Source: Pseudescherichia sp031979925 (GTDB taxonomy: Bacteria; Pseudomonadota; Gammaproteobacteria; Enterobacterales; Enterobacteriaceae). From it: a stretch of DNA of 64,000 bases. The position numbers and the translations under genes were made by a program. The first letter of the stretch is position 1; each line of letters starts with the position of its first letter. The stretch covers positions 1 through 64,000 of the forward strand of contig NZ_DALZFB010000013.1 in assembly GCF_031979925.1 (NCBI RefSeq), in the 5' to 3' direction. Positions 8,641 to 17,842 of the stretch are shown here, one piece after another. Under the pieces are notes generated by a model. That model worked only from the letters and a program-made list of their open reading frames with translations, made no database searches and was not told the origin of the DNA.

Positions 8641-10137
8641 TTAGCTGCCTTTACCGTCACTCATTATGGCCAGCTCATCCCAGATAGCGTCGATTCGCGC
8701 GGTAACGGCAGGATCCTTTTTAATCGGACGCCCCCATTCACGCTGGGTTTCACCGGGCCATTTGTTGGTAGCATCCAGCCCCATTTTCGAGCCAAGACCG
8801 GAAACCGGCGAGGCAAAATCCAGGTAGTCTATCGGCGTATTCTCTACCAGCACCGTATCCCTTGCCGGATCCATACGGGTAGTGATCGCCCAGATAACGT
8901 CGTTCCAGTCGCGCGCGTTAACGTCATCATCACAAACAATAACAAACTTGGTGTACATAAACTGCCGCAGAAATGACCAGACGCCCATCATTACCCGCTT
9001 GGCATGACCAGCATACTGCTTTTTAATGGTCACTACCGCAAGGCGGTATGAGCACCCTTCCGGGGGAAGATAAAAATCGACGATCTCCGGAAACTGCTTT
9101 TGCAGGATTGGCACAAAGACTTCGTTCAGCGCCACGCCGAGCACGGCCGGCTCATCCGGCGGGCGGCCCGTGTAGGTTGAGTGGTAGATAGCATCTTCAC
9201 GCTGGGTAATATGCGTGACCGTAAAGACCGGGAAGCTATCAATCTCATTATAGTAGCCCGTGTGGTCGCCATACGGGCCTTCCGGGGCCATCTCGCCCGG
9301 CTCAATGTAGCCCTCAAGCACAATCTCCGCGCTGGCGGGCACTTCCAGATCGTTCGAGATGCACTTAACCACCTCGGTTTTGGTGCCGCGTAGCAGACCG
9401 GCAAAGGCATACTCGGAAAGCGTATCCGGCACTGGCGTTACCGCGCCTAAAATCGTGGCGGGATCCGCGCCCAGCGCCACGGCAACCGGGAAGCGTTCAC
9501 CGGGATGCGCCGCGCACCACTCCTGGTAATCCAGCGCGCCGCCACGATGTGACAGCCAGCGCATGATCAGTTTGTTCTTGCCGATAAGCTGCTGACGATA
9601 GATGCCGAGGTTCTGCCGCTCTTTATGCGGACCGCGGGTGACGGTGAGTCCCCAGGTGATCAGCGGGGCGGCGTCTTCCGGCCAGCACTGCATGATAGGG
9701 ATGGTGGTGAGATCCACCGCCTCGCCCTGTACCACCTTTTGCTGGCACGGCGCGGTGCGCAGGCGTTTGGATGGCATGTTGAGCACCTGTTTGAACTGCG
9801 GTAGCTTATCAAAGAGATCGCGGAAGCCTTTTGGCGGCTCCGGCTCTTTCAGAAAGGCCAGCAGCTTACCCACTTCACGCAGGGCTGATACATCCTCCTG
9901 CCCCATTCCCAGGGCCACGCGCTTCGGCGTACCAAAGAGATTACAGAGCACCGGCATGGAGTAGCCCGTTGGGTTTTCAAATAACAGAGCGGGGCCACCG
10001 GCGCGCAGGGTGCGGTCGGCAATTTCTGTTATTTCCAGATGAGGATCAACAGGCAGCGTAATGCGTTTGAGTTCGCCCTGCTGTTCCAGCAGCGCCATAA
10101 AATCACGTAGGTCGTGGTATTTCATGCAGTTAATCAT
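8641..10137 (-). CDS. ubiD: 3-octaprenyl-4-hydroxybenzoate decarboxylase
   Basis: UbiD removes the carboxyl group of the polyprenylated 4-hydroxybenzoate ring in ubiquinone synthesis and depends on the prenylated FMN made by UbiX. The 498-aa sequence is nearly colinear with E. coli UbiD (497 aa), including the family stretch EGPYGDHTGYYN and the conserved ExxxE region of the active site. The start may be 10137 (MINCMKY) or the ATG four codons later; GAGG lies two bases before the first. It is divergent from rfaH. Confidence 0.95.
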   Translation of the reverse strand: MINCMKYHDLRDFMALLEQQGELKRITLPVDPHLEITEIADRTLRAGGPALLFENPTGYSMPVLCNLFGTPKRVALGMGQEDVSALREVGKLLAFLKEPEPPKGFRDLFDKLPQFKQVLNMPSKRLRTAPCQQKVVQGEAVDLTTIPIMQCWPEDAAPLITWGLTVTRGPHKERQNLGIYRQQLIGKNKLIMRWLSHRGGALDYQEWCAAHPGERFPVAVALGADPATILGAVTPVPDTLSEYAFAGLLRGTKTEVVKCISNDLEVPASAEIVLEGYIEPGEMAPEGPYGDHTGYYNEIDSFPVFTVTHITQREDAIYHSTYTGRPPDEPAVLGVALNEVFVPILQKQFPEIVDFYLPPEGCSYRLAVVTIKKQYAGHAKRVMMGVWSFLRQFMYTKFVIVCDDDVNARDWNDVIWAITTRMDPARDTVLVENTPIDYLDFASPVSGLGSKMGLDATNKWPGETQREWGRPIKKDPAVTARIDAIWDELAIMSDGKGS

Positions 10138-10238
10138 GGCCTCGGAGTCAGCCTTCCATTATACGGTGAACATCAGCGTGATGCTGTAATTTTGTTAAAT
10201 TAGGGTAAATCGTTACGTCCTGGCGTGGCGAGGACCTC

Positions 10239-10244
10239 TATAAT
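10239..10244 (+). promoter_or_regulatory. Probable -10 box of the rfaH promoter
   Basis: A perfect TATAAT lies 64 bases upstream of the rfaH ATG in the ubiD-rfaH divergent region. No good -35 hexamer is visible 16-18 bases upstream (CGTCCT), so the assignment rests on the -10 alone. Confidence 0.5.
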
Positions 10245-10307
10245 CAACTTAGCCATCATTATCGGGTTTTGATATGCTTGCGCACGAACAGCTAAAACAG
10301 AGTGATT

Positions 10308-10796
10308 ATGCAAGCCTGGTATTTACTTTACTGCAAGCGGGGCCAGCTCGAACGCGCCCAGCAACATCTTGAACGCCAGGCGGTAAACTGCCTGACGCCT
10401 ATGATCACGCTTGAAAAAATAGTACGCGGCAAACGCACCGCGGTCAGCGAACCGCTGTTTCCTAACTATCTGTTTATCGAATTTGATCCGGAAGTTATCC
10501 ACACTACCACAATTAACGCCACTCGCGGCGTCAGCCACTTTGTTCGCTTTGGTGCCAGCCCGGCAACCGTGCCTGAACCGGTTATTGCCCAGCTGGCAAA
10601 CTATCAGCCCGAAGGGGTGACCGATCCCCAGACGCCCTACCCCGGCGATAGCGTGGTGATCACCGAAGGGGCGTTTGAAGGGTTAAAAGCGATTTTTACC
10701 GAGCCGGACGGTGAGGCGCGCTCAATGCTGCTGCTGAACCTGCTCAATCAGCAGGTGGTGCAGAGCGTCAGAAATACCGACTTCCGCAAGGCTTAA
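10308..10796 (+). CDS. rfaH: Transcription/translation antiterminator RfaH
   Basis: RfaH is the NusG paralogue recruited to RNA polymerase at ops elements; it lets transcription read through long surface-polysaccharide and other operons and couples ribosomes to them. The 162-aa protein has an N-terminal NGN domain starting MQAWYLLYCKRGQ and a C-terminal KOW domain (about residues 115-162). I start at the ATG at 10308; the open frame begins two codons earlier at a GTG. Its 3' end overlaps the tatD stop by a few bases in convergent orientation. Confidence 0.97.
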   Translation: MQAWYLLYCKRGQLERAQQHLERQAVNCLTPMITLEKIVRGKRTAVSEPLFPNYLFIEFDPEVIHTTTINATRGVSHFVRFGASPATVPEPVIAQLANYQPEGVTDPQTPYPGDSVVITEGAFEGLKAIFTEPDGEARSMLLLNLLNQQVVQSVRNTDFRKA

Positions 10797-11575
10797 AAAG
10801 TAATGTTAAACAGCCGCCTGACGTTTTGATCCGTCACTTCTGAAAGCCACTCGACCTCCTCCCCGCGCAGCTGCGCCACGCGTTGCAGGATATGCCCTAG
10901 CAAGGCGGGTTCATTACGCCGTGAGGCTGGCTTAGGCTTGATATCGCGAGGCAGCAGATAAGGCGCATCGGTTTCAATCAGCAGGCGATCGGCCGGGATC
11001 AGCGGGACGATTTCACAGAGTTCCTGCCCGCGCCGCTCATCGCAAACCCAGCCGGTAATTCCCAGATAGAGCCCACGGGCCAGGCAGTCATGTGCCTCCC
11101 GCGCCGAGCCGGTAAAGCAGTGCAGCACTGCGCCGGGGAGTTTATCCAGCCACGGATCGAGCAGGGCTAAAAAGCGTTCATGGGCGTCGCGGCAGTGCAA
11201 AAACACCGGTAGCGATAGCTCAGCGGCAATAGCCAGCTGGGCGCTGAACGCCGCCTCCTGCGCCTGCGGGGTAGAGAAGTTACGGTTAAAATCCAGCCCA
11301 CACTCACCTATGGCTACCACCTGCGGTTGGTTGGCGAGCTGGTGAATGGCGTCTGCCGTCTCCGGCTGCCACTGGCTGCTATCATGCGGGTGGACGCCTG
11401 CCGTCGACCAGCAGCTGGCGTACTGTGCCGCGAGCGCCTGCGCCTGCTGGCTCTCATGCAGATTGGTCCCGGTCAGCAGCATGCCGTTAACGCCTGCGGC
11501 GGCAGCACGCGCGACAACCTGCTCGCGATCGCCAGCAAACTGTGAGCTGGTAAGGTTTACGCCAATATCAAACAT
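10793..11575 (-). CDS. tatD: 3'-5' ssDNA/RNA exonuclease TatD
   Basis: A 260-aa TIM-barrel metal-dependent nuclease of the TatD family. Motifs include the N-terminal FDIGVNL (usually DxH-like in other TatD proteins), GECGLDFN, PVFLHCRDAH, HCFTGS and IETDAPYL. It is cytoplasmic, implicated in DNA repair under oxidative damage, and not needed for Tat export despite its operon. It lies 54 bases after tatC, separated by a CGCC-rich hairpin (around 11603-11623). Confidence 0.95.
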   Translation of the reverse strand: MFDIGVNLTSSQFAGDREQVVARAAAAGVNGMLLTGTNLHESQQAQALAAQYASCWSTAGVHPHDSSQWQPETADAIHQLANQPQVVAIGECGLDFNRNFSTPQAQEAAFSAQLAIAAELSLPVFLHCRDAHERFLALLDPWLDKLPGAVLHCFTGSAREAHDCLARGLYLGITGWVCDERRGQELCEIVPLIPADRLLIETDAPYLLPRDIKPKPASRRNEPALLGHILQRVAQLRGEEVEWLSEVTDQNVRRLFNITF

Positions 11576-11629
11576 CGTTTCCCCGTACGCTATCTACATA
11601 AAACAACCGCCCTGACGGGCGGCTGGTAA

Positions 11630-12409
11630 TTACTCTTTGTGACGTTCGGCTTCATCTTCGGTTTCGTCGTCCTCGTCCTGGCGGAAGCGGCGTTTGCCGA
11701 TATAGAAGCGCGAGAAGAAGACGCCTACCTCAAACAGGCAGTACATCGGGATCGCCAGCAGCGTCTGGGAGAAGACGTCCGGCGGCGTCAGCAGCATACC
11801 GACAACAAATGCCCCTACCAGTACGTAGGGCCGCTTACGGCGCAGATCGTCCGGTGTTGTTACGCCCATCCAGCAGAGCAGGACAATCGCTACCGGGACT
11901 TCAAACGACACGCCAAAGGCCATAAACAGCGCCATGACGAAGTCGAGGTAGCTGGCGATATCCGTTGATACCTGCACGCCCACCGGCGCGGTATGGGTTA
12001 AAAAGCCAAACGCCAGCGGGAAGACCACAAAGTAGGCGAAGGCCATGCCGATATAGAATAGCAATGAGCTGGAGACCAGCAGCGGCATAACCAGACGTCG
12101 CTCGTGCTTATAGAGCGCAGGGGCAACAAAGGCCCAGACCTGGTAAAGAATAACGGGCGCGGAGAGGATCAGCGACACCATGAAGGTCAGCTTCACTGGG
12201 GTAAAGAAGGGCGACGCCACGTCGGTGGCAATCATCGTTGCGCCCTGAGGCATCTGCTTGATCAGCGGGGCAGAGACCAGCTGGTAGATATCGTTAGCGA
12301 AATAGACCAGCACCACGAAAATGGCGAACACCGCAATGATGCAGTTCATCAGGCGTTTTCGTAGCTCGATTAGGTGCGTAATCAGCGGTTGGGTATCTTG
12401 TACAGCCAT
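11630..12409 (-). CDS. tatC: Twin-arginine translocase subunit TatC
   Basis: TatC is the polytopic inner-membrane subunit that recognises the twin-arginine signal of folded export substrates together with TatB. The 259-aa protein has six predicted membrane segments and an N-terminal cytoplasmic region (LITHLIELRKRL) typical of the family. The charged C-terminal tail (EDDETEDEAERHKE) is cytoplasmic. It follows tatB with a 2-base gap. Confidence 0.97.
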   Translation of the reverse strand: MAVQDTQPLITHLIELRKRLMNCIIAVFAIFVVLVYFANDIYQLVSAPLIKQMPQGATMIATDVASPFFTPVKLTFMVSLILSAPVILYQVWAFVAPALYKHERRLVMPLLVSSSLLFYIGMAFAYFVVFPLAFGFLTHTAPVGVQVSTDIASYLDFVMALFMAFGVSFEVPVAIVLLCWMGVTTPDDLRRKRPYVLVGAFVVGMLLTPPDVFSQTLLAIPMYCLFEVGVFFSRFYIGKRRFRQDEDDETEDEAERHKE

Positions 12410-12411
12410 GT

Positions 12412-12918
12412 TTACGGTTTATCACTTGTCGATGAAGGTGAAGGTGCGGCAGAGGCAGCAGGCTGCGTAGGTTTACCATCAGCGGGCGCTTCCGGTGCCT
12501 GCGTAGGGGCACTGGCCTGATGCTCCGCAGCGGCAGGCGTTACCCCCTGGTGCTGCTCCTCGTTCCCTTTCACAATCGGATTATGAATAGTGTGCGCCAC
12601 GTCGCTCGCGCGCTCAGGATCGTTCGCACTGTAGGAGCGTTTCATTGACTCCGCCGCATGGCGCAGCTCGTCCATGGACTCTTTCAGCTCTGGCGTCAGG
12701 TGATCCATACTCGCTTTTTCGACCTTCTTCAGACTGTCCTGAAGCTCCTGGATCTTCAGCTCCTGCGCCAGCTCATTCTGTACGGTGCTTGCCAGCGAGC
12801 GCAGCGCACGCACCCACCCGGCCACCGTTTTGACCGCTACCGGCAGACGCTGCGGCCCCAGCACAATGAGGCCGATAACGAATACCAGTACCAGCTCGCC
12901 AAAACCAATATCGAACAC
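12412..12918 (-). CDS. tatB: Twin-arginine translocase subunit TatB
   Basis: TatB binds twin-arginine precursors with TatC. The 168-aa protein starts with the conserved FDIGFGELVLVFVIGLIVLG region: a short N-terminal membrane helix with Glu at residue 8, then the Gly-Pro hinge, then an amphipathic helix. A low-complexity Pro/Ala/Ser tail covers about residues 125-168. It is three bases after tatA. Confidence 0.97.
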   Translation of the reverse strand: MFDIGFGELVLVFVIGLIVLGPQRLPVAVKTVAGWVRALRSLASTVQNELAQELKIQELQDSLKKVEKASMDHLTPELKESMDELRHAAESMKRSYSANDPERASDVAHTIHNPIVKGNEEQHQGVTPAAAEHQASAPTQAPEAPADGKPTQPAASAAPSPSSTSDKP

Positions 12919-12921
12919 GAA

Positions 12922-13176
12922 TTACACCTGCTCTTTATCGCGACGCTTTTCTTCGTCTTTTTTCACATCATCTTGCTTTTCAGCAAGGGTTTTAGTGGAG
13001 AAATCAGCGTCCTCCGTCGGTTTCTTCTCATGCTTATCGTCATCGCCCATGGCTTTTTTAAAGCCTTTGATCGACGCACCCAGATCGGAACCGATAGAGC
13101 CTAGCTTTTTTGTTCCAAACAGCAGCACAACGATGACGGCAATAATCACTAACTGCCAAATACTGATACCACCCAT
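12922..13176 (-). CDS. tatA: Twin-arginine translocase subunit TatA
   Basis: TatA oligomerises to form the passage for folded proteins. The 84-aa protein has the N-terminal membrane helix (GGISIWQLVIIAVIVVLLF), the FG hinge followed by TKKLG, an amphipathic helix (LGASIKGFKKAM) and an acidic/basic tail. It is first of tatABC, 71 bases downstream of ubiB. That gap contains a GGGTACCCGG-type hairpin and probably the tat promoter. Confidence 0.97.
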   Translation of the reverse strand: MGGISIWQLVIIAVIVVLLFGTKKLGSIGSDLGASIKGFKKAMGDDDKHEKKPTEDADFSTKTLAEKQDDVKKDEEKRRDKEQV

Positions 13177-13247
13177 ACATAATCCTCAAGCAGAGATGCT
13201 GAAATTAACGGGCCGCATACCGGGTACCCGGCCCATAAAGCGTGCGG

Positions 13248-14894
13248 CTATAGCACGCGGGTTTTTCGCCAGCCAATGAGCCAGGCGACCAGTCCGCCAG
13301 CAATCAGCCATGCGGACGCCGTTTGCCACTCCGGACGATTGATCAAAAAGAGCGTCCCACTCAGGATCAACGTTGCCCCAATGCCGAACAGATAGCGGGA
13401 CTGCCCCTGGCGTACGTGGTTAACACGTATCTCACGGGTGATCAGATCCACGTTATGCTGCAGCTGCTTATGCTGGCGCAGGTTGTTATAGATCAGCTCG
13501 GGAAGCTCGGGCATTTTTTCAATCCACAGCGGCCCTTTCTCTTTCAGGGAACGGACCAACGCCGGGAAGCCTACCTGATCTTTGATCCACGTTTCGAGGA
13601 AAGGTTTCGCCGTTTTCCACAAATCGAGCTGCGGATAGAGCTGACGCCCTACGCCCTCTATATAAAGCAGCGTTTTTTGCAGCAGCACCAGCTGCGGCTG
13701 CACTTCCATATTGAACCGCCGCGCCGTATTAAACAGGTTCAGCAGCACGTGACCAAAGGAGATCTCCGCCAGCGGCTTCTCGAAAATCGGTTCACAGACG
13801 GTGCGGATGGCGAACTCAAACTCCTCAACGTTGGTATCCGGCGGTACCCAGCCGGAATCAACGTGCAGCTCGGCAACCCGACGGTAGTCACGGTTGAAGA
13901 ACGCAATAAAGTTCTCTGCCAGGTAGCGCTTATCTTCTTTATTCAGCGAGCCGACAATACCGCAGTCGATACCAATATACTGCGGATCCTCGGGGTGCTC
14001 ATAGCTGACAAAAATATTGCCAGGGTGCATATCCCCATGGAAAAAGCTGTCACGGAACACCTGAGTAAAGAACACCTGCACGCCACGCTCGGCCAAAAGC
14101 TTCAAATCGGTATTGTTCCTCTCCAGCGCCGCAACGTCGTTCACTGGAATACCATAGATGCGTTCCATGACAAGCATATTTTGGCTGCAGTAGTCGGAGT
14201 AAACTTCCGGCACGTAGAGCATCTTGCTGTTGTCAAAGTTACGCCGCAGCTGGATCGCGTTGGCCGCTTCGCGCAGCAGATCCAGCTCGTCGATCAGCGT
14301 CTTTTCATACTCCTTCACGACCTCAAGCGGACGCAGACGACGCCCGTCCGGCAGCAGGCGTGGAACCCAGCGCGCAAGACGATAGATAAGACGCATATCG
14401 GCTTTGATCACCGGCAAAATATCCGGCCGGATCACCTTGATAACCACCTCTTTGCCGGTCTCTTTCAGGCGGGCAGTGTGAACCTGAGCGATAGAGGCTG
14501 AAGCCAGCGGCGTGATATCAAAATCATCAAACCATGTCTCAACGGGAATATCCCCCATCGCCTTTTCGATCTGGCGCTTAGCCAGCACGCCGTCAAAGGG
14601 AGCTACGCGATCCTGCAGCATTGCCAGCTGATCGGCAATGACAGGCGGAAAGAGATCGCGGCGGGTAGAGAGCATCTGCCCGAACTTGATCCATACCGGC
14701 CCAAGCTCCTGCAGCGCCAGCCGCAGACGATGACCTAACTCTTTATCTTTGTGACGGTTTGGCATCCAGAACAGCGTGCGACGCCAGAGCCGAATCGGCA
14801 GGGTAAGACGCATTCGTGGGATGAGCTCATCAAGCCCGTAACTCAAAAAAGTTTGGATGATGAAATACAGGCGGCGAATTTCACCTGGCGTCAT
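13248..14894 (-). CDS. ubiB: Ubiquinone biosynthesis ATPase/kinase-like protein UbiB
   Basis: UbiB is an ABC1/ADCK/UbiB-family atypical kinase-fold ATPase needed for ubiquinone synthesis, thought to help extract hydrophobic intermediates from the membrane. The 548-aa protein carries the family KxGQ motif (WIKFGQMLSTR), the alanine-rich loop (LASASIAQVH), the catalytic HGDMHPGNI and the metal-binding IDCGIVG. Two hydrophobic segments occupy about residues 500-540. The start overlaps ubiJ by 4 bases. Confidence 0.96.
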   Translation of the reverse strand: MTPGEIRRLYFIIQTFLSYGLDELIPRMRLTLPIRLWRRTLFWMPNRHKDKELGHRLRLALQELGPVWIKFGQMLSTRRDLFPPVIADQLAMLQDRVAPFDGVLAKRQIEKAMGDIPVETWFDDFDITPLASASIAQVHTARLKETGKEVVIKVIRPDILPVIKADMRLIYRLARWVPRLLPDGRRLRPLEVVKEYEKTLIDELDLLREAANAIQLRRNFDNSKMLYVPEVYSDYCSQNMLVMERIYGIPVNDVAALERNNTDLKLLAERGVQVFFTQVFRDSFFHGDMHPGNIFVSYEHPEDPQYIGIDCGIVGSLNKEDKRYLAENFIAFFNRDYRRVAELHVDSGWVPPDTNVEEFEFAIRTVCEPIFEKPLAEISFGHVLLNLFNTARRFNMEVQPQLVLLQKTLLYIEGVGRQLYPQLDLWKTAKPFLETWIKDQVGFPALVRSLKEKGPLWIEKMPELPELIYNNLRQHKQLQHNVDLITREIRVNHVRQGQSRYLFGIGATLILSGTLFLINRPEWQTASAWLIAGGLVAWLIGWRKTRVL

Positions 14895-15496
14895 TTGCCC
14901 TCCAGTTTTTCCAGCCGTTTAGTTAACGCATCAACCGATCGCGCGACGGCGGCGGCCTCTTCGGCAAACCAGGCGACTTCCAGTCCGCCGGGTGCCAGAC
15001 GCCACTCCTCCGTTAAGGCTTCGGCCACGTACTGCTGCTGACGCTGCAGGCCATGTCGGAAGCGCTTTGCACCACCGCGCAGAACTTTAGCGATGCCTTC
15101 GGCGGCGATATCGCCGGTGTAAGGGGCAAGTAGCTCAGCAAAATCGAACTCTGCGAGATCGAAAAGCGCGCTAAGGTTTTGAACAACCTGAATATCGCCC
15201 TGCACTTCCAGCTCGCCGCTGCGTATAAGCGTAGTCAGCTGCTGGCGATCGCGCAGCTTCGGTAACAGGCGTGCCTGGGTAATAACGGTGCAGTCCGCCT
15301 CGCCCTCCCAGGCGCTCAGCACGTCGACCTGGCGCTCGCTAAAGGCCAGAATCAGCGGCGTAGAGAACTCGTTGAGAACAATACGCAGTACCTTACCCTG
15401 CAGGCGCTGGCGGGCGGGTTTTAATGCCCTTTCGCGATATAAAAATGTATTGAGAACACCTTCGATTCCAGCGCTCACTAAAGGCGTAAAGGGCAT
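14891..15496 (-). CDS. ubiJ: Ubiquinone biosynthesis accessory factor UbiJ
   Basis: UbiJ carries an N-terminal SCP2 (sterol carrier) lipid-binding domain (about residues 15-115) and a C-terminal helical/coiled region. With UbiK it scaffolds the soluble Ubi complex that performs the ring modifications. The 201-aa length matches E. coli. In E. coli the 3' part of this gene also specifies the small RNA EsrE; I did not verify a corresponding promoter here. It sits between ubiE (13 bases) and ubiB (4-base overlap). Confidence 0.94.
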   Translation of the reverse strand: MPFTPLVSAGIEGVLNTFLYRERALKPARQRLQGKVLRIVLNEFSTPLILAFSERQVDVLSAWEGEADCTVITQARLLPKLRDRQQLTTLIRSGELEVQGDIQVVQNLSALFDLAEFDFAELLAPYTGDIAAEGIAKVLRGGAKRFRHGLQRQQQYVAEALTEEWRLAPGGLEVAWFAEEAAAVARSVDALTKRLEKLEGK

Positions 15497-15509
15497 TCAC
15501 TCACTCCTG

Positions 15510-16265
15510 TCAGAACTTATATCCACGGTGCAGCGCGACGATACCCGCCGTCAGATTGAAATATTCGGCATTTTCAAAACCGGCATCCTGCATCATCGCC
15601 TTCAGCGTCTCCTGATCGGGATGCATACGGATGGACTCCGCCAGGTAGCGGTAGCTTTCGCCATCCTTCGCCACCAGCTCGCCGATGCGCGGCAGAACGT
15701 GGAAGGAGTAGGCGTCATAGGCCTTGCTCAGCGGCTCGATAATCGGTTTAGAGAACTCAAGAACTAAGAGGCGGCCGCCCGGCTTGAGCACGCGGAACAT
15801 GGAGCGCAGCGCTTTCTCTTTATCGGTGACGTTTCGCAGGCCGAAGGCGATGGTGATGCAGTCAAAGGTATTGTCCGGGAACGGCAGCGCTTCGGCGTTG
15901 GCCTGCACGTATTCAACGTTACCCACTACGCCAAGGTTGCGCAGCTTTTCACGCCCGACTTTTAGCATTGAGTCGTTAATATCGGCCAGCACCACCTGTC
16001 CGGTTTCACCCACCAGACGGGAAAATTTCGCCGTCAAATCGCCGGTACCGCCAGCAAGGTCGAGAACCTTCTGCCCACGGCGCACGCCACTGCAGTCAAT
16101 CGTGAAACGTTTCCACAAACGATGGATACCCATCGACATCAGATCGTTCATTACGTCATATTTTGCGGCCACGGAGTGAAATACGTGAGCCACCATGTCC
16201 GCCTTTTGCGTTTTGGCGACAGTCTGATAACCAAAATGCGTCGTTTCCTGTGAATCTTCCGCCAT
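15510..16265 (-). CDS. ubiE: Ubiquinone/menaquinone C-methyltransferase UbiE
   Basis: UbiE methylates demethylmenaquinone and the ubiquinone ring (C2) using S-adenosylmethionine. The 251-aa protein equals E. coli in length. It has SAM motif I VLDLAGGTGDLT, the UbiE/COQ5 signatures YDVMNDLMSMGIHRLWK and the later FGLRNV-type motif. It is the first gene of ubiE-ubiJ-ubiB and lies about 66 bases after rmuC. Confidence 0.97.
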   Translation of the reverse strand: MAEDSQETTHFGYQTVAKTQKADMVAHVFHSVAAKYDVMNDLMSMGIHRLWKRFTIDCSGVRRGQKVLDLAGGTGDLTAKFSRLVGETGQVVLADINDSMLKVGREKLRNLGVVGNVEYVQANAEALPFPDNTFDCITIAFGLRNVTDKEKALRSMFRVLKPGGRLLVLEFSKPIIEPLSKAYDAYSFHVLPRIGELVAKDGESYRYLAESIRMHPDQETLKAMMQDAGFENAEYFNLTAGIVALHRGYKF

Positions 16266-16331
16266 CTCAGTGCCTGCTAATCAAGAAATTGTTCGTGAAG
16301 TGTAACAGATTGGGCGCAATTGCCCTACGTT

Positions 16332-17708
16332 TCAACCCTCCTGTCCGGCGCGCAGGCGGAACTCCTCATCCTGCGCCACGGCCTGGTCGGCTAAATCCGG
16401 ATTGATCTCGCGCTTGATCTCAACCCCCAACCCGCGAAACGCCTCGGCCTGGGCGAGCAGATTCCCCCGCCCGGAGGTAAGTTTTTTCATCGCCTGGCGG
16501 TAGTTATCCTGCGCTTTCTCCAGGCTCTGCCCCACCGATGACATATCGTCAACAAACAGTCGCATCTTGTCGTAAAGGCGGCTGGCGCGCTCAGCAATCT
16601 GCTGGGCGTTGCGGCTCTGATGCTCGTAGCGCCAGAGGTTAGCGATGGTGCGCAGGGCCACCAGCAGCGTGGTCGGGCTAACCAGCATAATGTTGTGTTT
16701 TAACGCCTCGGTGATCAGCTCCGGCTGCCGATCGAGAGCCACTAAAAATGCTGGCTCGACGGGAATAAACATCAGCACGTAGTCAAGGGATCGCAGTCCC
16801 GGCAGCTGCTGGTAGTCTTTCCGGCCCAGCAGGCGAATATGGCTGCGCACCGAGGCAATGTGCTCCTGCAACGCACTTTCGCGGGTGTACTCATCGTCGG
16901 CGTTGAAGTAGCGTTCATAGGCCACCAGCGTCATCTTGGCATCAATCACCACGTCTTTGCCCTGCGGCAGCCGGACGATAACGTCGGGCTGCATTCTGGC
17001 GCGGGCTTCGGTTTCAATGCTGACCTGGGTTTCATACTCATAGCCTGCACGCAGGCCGGACGCCTCCAGCACGCGAGCCAGCACCACCTCACCCCAGTTA
17101 CCCTGCGCCTTATTGTCACCCTTCAGGGCGCGGGTCAGGTTGATCGCTTCCTGCGCCATCTGGGCATTAAGCTGCTGTAGGTTACGGATCTCGTGGGCGA
17201 GGGTGTGGCGCTCCTGCGCCTCTTTGCCAAAGCTGTCCTGCACCTGGCGGCGAAAACCGTCCAGCTGCTCCCGCAGGGGGGAGAGAAGCCCGTGGAGGCT
17301 CTGCCGGTTCTGCTCTTCGACCCGGCGGTTGCTCTGCTCAAAGATGCGGTTAGCGAGATTTTCAAACTGCTCGCTCAGGCGCTGCTCGCTGTTGATCATC
17401 TGGCGGATTTTATCTTCCGCATGCAGCTGGGTGGATTCCAGACGGGTGGTGACCTCGCGCAGATCGGCCTCCAGCGAGGTGTTGATCTCCCGCAGGCTGC
17501 GCAGTTCATTATTCAGCAGCTCGCACTCGTCGCGCCAGTGTTGGTTTTGCACCAGCCGCTGCCGCGCCGCGCTCAGTTCGATATCCAGCTCGCGCCGCTC
17601 TTCGGCAAAATCGGCCCGCAGGCGATCGGCATGGGATTTTGTCGCCAGCCAGCCTATCAGCAAGCCGGCTATCGCCGCTGCCACGCTGAGTAAAATTGAG
17701 ATATCCAC
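16332..17708 (-). CDS. rmuC: DNA recombination protein RmuC
   Basis: RmuC limits inversions at short inverted repeats, and related proteins act in phage defence; the family has a PD-(D/E)XK-like nuclease fold. The 458-aa protein has a single N-terminal membrane segment (about residues 3-20), a long coiled coil (about 25-190) and the RmuC domain (GNWGEVVLARVLE, QPDVIVRLPQGKDVVIDAKMTL). I start at the GTG at 17708 because AGGAGG lies four bases before it; an in-frame ATG at 17729 would place that sequence inside the gene. The C-terminus is about 20 residues shorter than E. coli K-12. Confidence 0.92.
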   Translation of the reverse strand: MDISILLSVAAAIAGLLIGWLATKSHADRLRADFAEERRELDIELSAARQRLVQNQHWRDECELLNNELRSLREINTSLEADLREVTTRLESTQLHAEDKIRQMINSEQRLSEQFENLANRIFEQSNRRVEEQNRQSLHGLLSPLREQLDGFRRQVQDSFGKEAQERHTLAHEIRNLQQLNAQMAQEAINLTRALKGDNKAQGNWGEVVLARVLEASGLRAGYEYETQVSIETEARARMQPDVIVRLPQGKDVVIDAKMTLVAYERYFNADDEYTRESALQEHIASVRSHIRLLGRKDYQQLPGLRSLDYVLMFIPVEPAFLVALDRQPELITEALKHNIMLVSPTTLLVALRTIANLWRYEHQSRNAQQIAERASRLYDKMRLFVDDMSSVGQSLEKAQDNYRQAMKKLTSGRGNLLAQAEAFRGLGVEIKREINPDLADQAVAQDEEFRLRAGQEG

Positions 17709-17799
17709 CCTGCCTCCTGCATAAACCACTTACCGATGCAAAATAAGAGTGTGCTGGATAGGTGTCCAGTTGGGAAGGATTTTCCTGCGAGGTACTACG

Positions 17800-17831
17800 C
17801 AAAACGGGCAGGCCGAGGGGATCGGCCTGCC
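17800..17831 (-). terminator. Terminator of udp
   Basis: On the minus strand, GGCAGGCCGA and its complement form a 10-bp stem (17807-17816 with 17822-17831) with a 5-nt loop, followed by CGTTTTGCG. It lies 12 bases beyond the udp stop. Confidence 0.75.
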
Positions 17832-17842
17832 GGAGATGAGCG

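Noticed and set aside
13323..14501. 392-codon plus-strand frame antisense to ubiB
   Set aside because: Shadow of ubiB with no ribosome site or family match.
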